Made by a program: the position numbers and the translations under genes | The notes under the pieces: model-generated | The model's input: the letters and a program-made list of their open reading frames with translations, nothing else | Databases searched by the model: none | Told to the model about the DNA's origin: nothing | Shown here: positions 60,293-64,000 of the stretch, piece after piece | How positions within the stretch are numbered: the stretch's first letter is position 1 | How the letters are laid out: every line of letters begins with the position of its first letter | Source: Tigriopus japonicus | Taxonomy: Eukaryota; Arthropoda; Copepoda; Harpacticoida; Harpacticidae | Direction: 5' to 3' | DNA: 64,000 bases | Assembly: GCA_010645155.1 (NCBI GenBank) | Contig: CM021318.1 | Coordinates: 68,958 to 132,957 of the forward strand

Positions 60293-60414
60293 TAAGTGCG
60301 TAGAAAACAGTGACTAAATTCAATACCAAATAGCTGACTCGAGGAGTTCACATTAGTACCATACGAGGTTTAGTGGAATGTATAAAAGAGTCTTCCGTTA
60401 AGGGTTGTGGCTGT

Positions 60415-61609
60415 TTAGTCTTCCTTGATTCTTTCGTAGGTGCGTTTACAAACAACTTGGCCCACAATGATTTGCATATACATGATGTCACCTTGGAAAT
60501 CCCGAATCATCACAGAATCCTTTTCCTTTTTAATTGGATCACCTGGAAGCACAAGAATGGTTCAATCAACTTTCTCTTGTCGATTTCAAGTAAATTTAGA
60601 GCCAATGTAGTTGAAGAATGCAAGCAAGATGCAATGCAGTAGCATGACTGCTAGAATCAGGGTTGCATCGGAGGAAAATCCGCCCGGTTTTTTCGGGTGG
60701 GTTTTTAGGGCAAAAAAGGAGACAAACCCGAAAAAACCGAAAAAACTGCTTTGGGTTTTTAGGGTTTAATGTCAACCGGGCGGGATTGAAGCAACCCTGT
60801 CCAGAACACACACTCAAGACATAGAAATGAGTTTTTTACAGTAAATTGTCGAGTTAACTTGATTATGAAAACCTTTGAACCCGACCAAAATCTACATTTT
60901 GCACTTAACGCTCTCAATGAAACAATTCTCTAAAAAAGAATACTTCTAACATTATTACCAAATGGCAATATTTTCATATCCAACTCATATCTGTATGTAC
61001 TTTCTTTTTCAATCACGTGGAAACACGTGGAAAGATTCGACTCATGCCTGTACTCTTCTATTTACAGAGGCTCTATTCAATTGAATATACCCACCTCTTT
61101 GATCCAAATGAATGACGTTACCCTTTCTCGTAGGGTAGGTATATGTCGTTCTGCCGTCAAGAGTAACCTCCATAAAGGTTTCTTCCATTTTGAAACGAAT
61201 TTCCGTGGTTCTCAGTGTGGTCTCTGTTCTAATCACATAGGTCCCTAAAAATTTGAAATCATTCCAAAATGAATCTAAAACAAATATTTGACTTGAAGAG
61301 GATGAACTCACCCTCCTCGTCAATTTCTATCACATTGATGGGAGTGACAGAATTAGCCATCTTGCGCTTCATTAGTCCCACTCCAAGTTCTCGAAGAACT
61401 TCATCAAAACCATCAGATGAGGTCATCCGATAGCGTCCAATAATGGGATCAGGTGGAGATGGTTGGGATGGCAATTCCTCTGGTTTGGCCTCGCCACCCT
61501 CTGCTTGAGGTTGAGAGGCAATGGAGATCTCGGATTCCGTGTGTGAACCCTGCAAAAATGACCATTCATTCGTGGTTGTTTTACCTCCTTCATCAATGCC
61601 GTCCACCAT
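60415..61609 (-). CDS. Fatty-acid-binding protein (iLBP family) with N-terminal extension
   Basis: Three exons join in phase: 61609-61312, 61244-61095 and 60542-60415, giving 191 residues. Intracellular lipid-binding proteins carry fatty acids or retinoids in a ten-strand barrel. The core starts at about residue 56 with PIIGRYRMTSSDGFDEVLRE, then LGVGLMKRKMANSVTP, TTEIRFKMEETFMEVTLDGR, GNVIHLDQRG and the closing VVCKRTYERIKED, where the Arg and Tyr of the fatty-acid carboxylate site are kept. The core length (about 136) is normal. The first 55 residues are an acidic, Pro/Ser-rich extension unusual for the family. Within it, TTTTTGCAG at 61550 looks like an acceptor, so the true 5' part may come from an upstream exon (63084-63293 is in a compatible phase). 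It is tail-to-tail with the cadherin gene. Confidence 0.87.
60658..60799. mobile_element. hAT-like MITE in the second intron of the lipid-binding gene
   Basis: CAGGGTTGC and GCAACCCTG termini, with CCGCCCGGTT / AACCGGGCGG inside. Flanks GCTAGAAT and TCCAGAAC agree only partly. The interior is rich in CCGAAAAAACC-like units. Confidence 0.65.
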
Positions 61610-61803
61610 AACTTAAGACAACACATTCAAAAGGTTCTCGTTGAATGCTAGATTTCAAGGTAATAAGAAGCGCTAAAATTGGTCACCCTGAAACACACTA
61701 ACTTGATTAAGAAACCAGCCATTTTGGCCACGTTGAAGAGAGCTACAGTAAAACAAATCCAATGTTTCCCGCAATCATATCCCGTGGGATTAGTAGACAA
61801 TGT

Positions 61804-62865
61804 TTAATGTACCATTGACTTGGAGCCTTGGCTCTTGGCAGGAGAGGCATTAATTAGTTTGGCCTTGGGCTTAGCCATCTTTAGGTGCGTTCCACCAAGT
61901 TCACTGGGGATCCGCTTTCGACGAGTTTGCTGAAGGTTCTCAACAGATGACTGGACTGTCTTATTCCAGTCAAGAAAAAATCCGACCGAGTTTGGGATAA
62001 AAGTTTCTTTGAAATGGAGCCCAATCTCGAAGTGCGCTTGAAGGAGTTTGGCCTTTTGTTGGTCCTTTAAAACGTCCTTGGTGAGGATTGGAGGCGTGAA
62101 GAAGTTAAAGAAGCTGTTTCGTTTGGCCCATTTTTGGACAACTTCACCCTCTCGAGTCTTTTTCACGGCCTTGAGGGTCACATTCTTCCCTCGTTCCCAA
62201 TGGATCTTGCATCCAATGCAATTAGAGATCTCTGGGCCTTCAAAACTGAACGGATGATGAATATTGGGTCGACACCGCACTTCATATTCCTTAGTGAGGA
62301 TCTCGTTGCTGAAATAATCGTTGGCCTCGAACTCGAAATCCAAAGCGAAACCAAACCGATCCTTTTTGGAAGCAATCTGTCCAAAGGGTCGGATTCGGAT
62401 GTCCAATAAATGTTCTAACACAGGCTCATCGTACCCTTGAATAATGGCCCCCAGGGTCTCACAATGCTTCAGGGCTAACAACCAAAAACCTGGGATCCCA
62501 TCAGGGAATTTTGCTTTCTGCCCAGTGACCAGATCCCTAAGTTTGTTATGGTTGTTCTTCGTTGGTCCTGTCATATAATTGGCCTCAATTCTGGCCACAT
62601 CTCGATAAAATTTGGCCTCCAAGGCCACACTTTGGAGCTGAAGCCGATGGAGAGCTTTTAGGCGACGCCGAACTTGCGAATCTTGAGAGCGTCTGCGATG
62701 CTGATTCTCGCTATCATTGAGAAATCTTTTCATCTGAATGGAGCTGGACTCCTCGGGGATCTCCTCCAATGTAATGATATCCTCCCACTCTTCCGAGTCC
62801 TGATCCGAGGAGATTTGGGACCTGAACCGCATTAATTGGGCATGTGGGCGGAGCAAGGGCATGGC
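61804..62865 (-). CDS. NAP1-family histone chaperone, intronless body
   Basis: 352 residues from the ATG at 62862. NAP1 proteins bind H2A-H2B and shuttle histones. The dimerisation helix (LQSVALEAKFYRDVARIEAN) is followed by IPGFWLLALKHCETLGAIIQ, HLLDIRIRPFG, FGFALDFEFEANDYFSNEIL, GCKIHWERGKNVTLK and SFFNFFTPP, then FEIGLHFKETFIPNSVGFFL. Normal NAP1 genes are multi-exon and end in a long acidic tail. Here one exon carries the whole body, and the last 40 residues are basic (QTRRKRIPS...KMAKPKAK). It looks like a retrocopy that has kept its frame. An acceptor (CCGTTCCAG|GCC) just before the ATG would allow splicing to the exon at 63084-63293, in phase 0, which would make the protein longer at the N-terminus. 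Confidence 0.88.
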   Translation of the reverse strand, partial: AMPLLRPHAQLMRFRSQISSDQDSEEWEDIITLEEIPEESSSIQMKRFLNDSENQHRRRSQDSQVRRRLKALHRLQLQSVALEAKFYRDVARIEANYMTGPTKNNHNKLRDLVTGQKAKFPDGIPGFWLLALKHCETLGAIIQGYDEPVLEHLLDIRIRPFGQIASKKDRFGFALDFEFEANDYFSNEILTKEYEVRCRPNIHHPFSFEGPEISNCIGCKIHWERGKNVTLKAVKKTREGEVVQKWAKRNSFFNFFTPPILTKDVLKDQQKAKLLQAHFEIGLHFKETFIPNSVGFFLDWNKTVQSSVENLQQTRRKRIPSELGGTHLKMAKPKAKLINASPAKSQGSKSMVH

Positions 62866-63083
62866 CTGGAACGGTATACAACACTATCGCAGCTTGGCTT
62901 TTGGTATTAATGACCTTCACCTTTGGACCCCGATATCGTGCACCAGTTATCCGGAAAGGAGTGATTTATCGTGAGTTATAAGAAGCGTCTGTACACATCC
63001 GGACAGAGGACAGTTAGAAGGAGCTTGTTGGACGAACAGTTTGGGCCTTAAATCTAGGTGTAAGCTACTTCGGGCATGTTTAC

Positions 63084-63293
63084 CTTGTCCGAGAGGAACT
63101 CGGGGGCTTCGTCCTCGCCCTCAGTCACCTCATTGATCGTCTCCAAGGCGTCAAAGTATTGACTGAGTCCAATTTCCTCCCCATTTTGTTGCAAACGAAG
63201 GTTTCGTGTGTATGCTGCAAAGTCCTCCTCAGAGCTGTTGATCGGAGATTCACCGGGCATATCATGGATATCCCAATCGGATTTACTACGTGA
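63084..63293 (-). CDS. Acidic exon of a minus-strand gene, partial
   Basis: Between acceptor TTTCTAG and donor GACAAG|GTAAAC lies a 210-base open exon of 70 codons. It reads SRSKSDWDIHDMPGESPINS and continues acidic (TINEVTEGEDEAPEFLSDK). The phase is 0 at its end. It can join the NAP1-like exon at 62865 (218-bp intron, giving SDK|AMPLL) or the lipid-binding exon at 61549 (SDK|GSHTE). I prefer the first because it is nearer and NAP1 N-termini are usually acidic. It could instead start at the internal ATG at 63260. Confidence 0.5.
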
Positions 63294-63363
63294 CTAGAAA
63301 CAATTCTTTTTTAATGAAGCTGTCAAATATGAAAATATCATTGGTTGCATAGAAAGTGCAGTA

Positions 63364-63631
63364 ATGGATGAGTGTAATCGAACAAATTCAGCTGGGGATT
63401 CTGGAGCCAAAATGGCTAGGGATGGGTCAGAACTAGGTTTGGACATTTCATAGTTTTAGTTTGCTACGTGAGGATTTTTTTATTATTTCAATTGATTGTC
63501 AAAATGAAGAAAACGAATTGGGCCCACGAATTTTATTAAATTTTGTGGAGGGTGAGTCTCGACTCTGACGCATCCCTAGCCATTTTGGCCCCAGAATCCC
63601 CAGCTGAATTCGTTGGATTACACTCATCCAT
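63364..63631. repeat. MITE with about 62-bp inverted arms
   Basis: ATGGATGAGTGTAATC, AATTCAGCTGGGGATTCTGG and CCAAAATGGCTAGGGATG on the left recur inverted on the right up to GATTACACTCATCCAT; 268 bp, no coding frame. Confidence 0.8.
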
Positions 63632-64000
63632 TCGAATAGTTCAAGCATTATCAAAATTGAGCCAGTCCTCGAGTGTACTCCCTACCTAAGGTTGAATTTT
63701 TAAACACTTACTCAAAAATCTCAAGTATACCAAAATTCGTTCAAAAAAAAAAACATGGCTGAGTACAGCATCTAGTGAATCTTTACTTGAGCACGGCTAA
63801 TTTTATTATATTTTGGTAAATTCGAGTTATTTGAAATATTGCAGTTAACATCCGAACTACAATTGTTACGTTTCAAACAGCTGGTAAGCAACTAGTATGC
63901 TTATGAACCATGAATCTGACCTGCTTTTAGTATACTCGAGCTATTTGAATTAGTGCAGCTAACATACCACCTGTAACGTCTTAGTGAGCAATAAGTACCT
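63632..64000. repeat. Short direct repeats at the window end
   Basis: A diverged unit (CGAGTTATTTGAAATATTGC then AGTTAACAT; CGAGCTATTTGAATTAGTGC then AGCTAACAT) occurs at about 63824 and 63946. No gene seen. Confidence 0.4.

Noticed and set aside
60373..60642. 89-codon plus frame after the cadherin gene
   Set aside because: It is antisense to the last exon of the lipid-binding gene, which carries the VVCKRTYERIKED motif.
61549..61583. Possible 35-bp intron in the first lipid-binding exon (GTAAAAC...TTTTTGCAG)
   Set aside because: Removing 35 bases would break the frame, and the length is very short for an intron. The acceptor may be real only if used with an upstream exon.
61423..61626. 67-codon minus frame overlapping the lipid-binding gene
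   Set aside because: Alternative frame of a well-supported exon; basic, low-complexity translation.

Overview
This is eukaryotic nuclear DNA, AT-rich, with small spliced exons (GT-AG, phases checked by hand), short introns mixed with multi-kilobase ones, and many small DNA-transposon remnants. The gene types (a SmydA-like SET protein, a neutral ceramidase, a long-tailed non-classical cadherin, an extended fatty-acid-binding protein) suggest an arthropod. A crustacean such as a copepod is my guess from overall character and is not proven.

Layout. 0-8.2 kb: an ankyrin-repeat gene (-), a two-exon secreted orphan (-) and a TATA-driven orphan secreted/GPI-type protein (+), separated by foldback elements. 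8.3-12.1 kb: a 3.4-kb structure with 251-bp terminal inverted repeats, then a tRNA-Gly(CCC) (-). 13.2-17.6 kb: an eight-exon SMYD-type SET gene (+). 17.66-24.0 kb: a thirteen-exon neutral ceramidase (-), tail-to-tail with the SET gene. Its last intron holds, on the opposite strand, a small gene for a type II membrane precursor with two furin-like sites around a very cationic peptide. 24.4-30.4 kb: intergenic, with an hAT-like element, a tRNA-derived SINE, MITEs and an assembly gap. 30.4-60.2 kb: one 27-exon cadherin gene (+) encoding 1837 residues, with six cadherin repeats, one membrane span and a cytoplasmic tail of about 960 residues. Its introns carry an intact-looking Tc1-type transposon and several MITEs. 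60.4-61.6 kb: a fatty-acid-binding protein (-), tail-to-tail with the cadherin gene. 61.8-63.3 kb: a NAP1-family histone chaperone (-) and an upstream acidic exon.

The genes do not form a pathway. The noteworthy local structures are the nested cationic-peptide gene, the overlapping 3' ends of the SET and ceramidase genes, and a four-copy palindromic MITE family for which all four copies show a 7-bp target-site duplication. All exon models come from reading splice signals, frame and family resemblance by eye. No alignment or transcript data was available.
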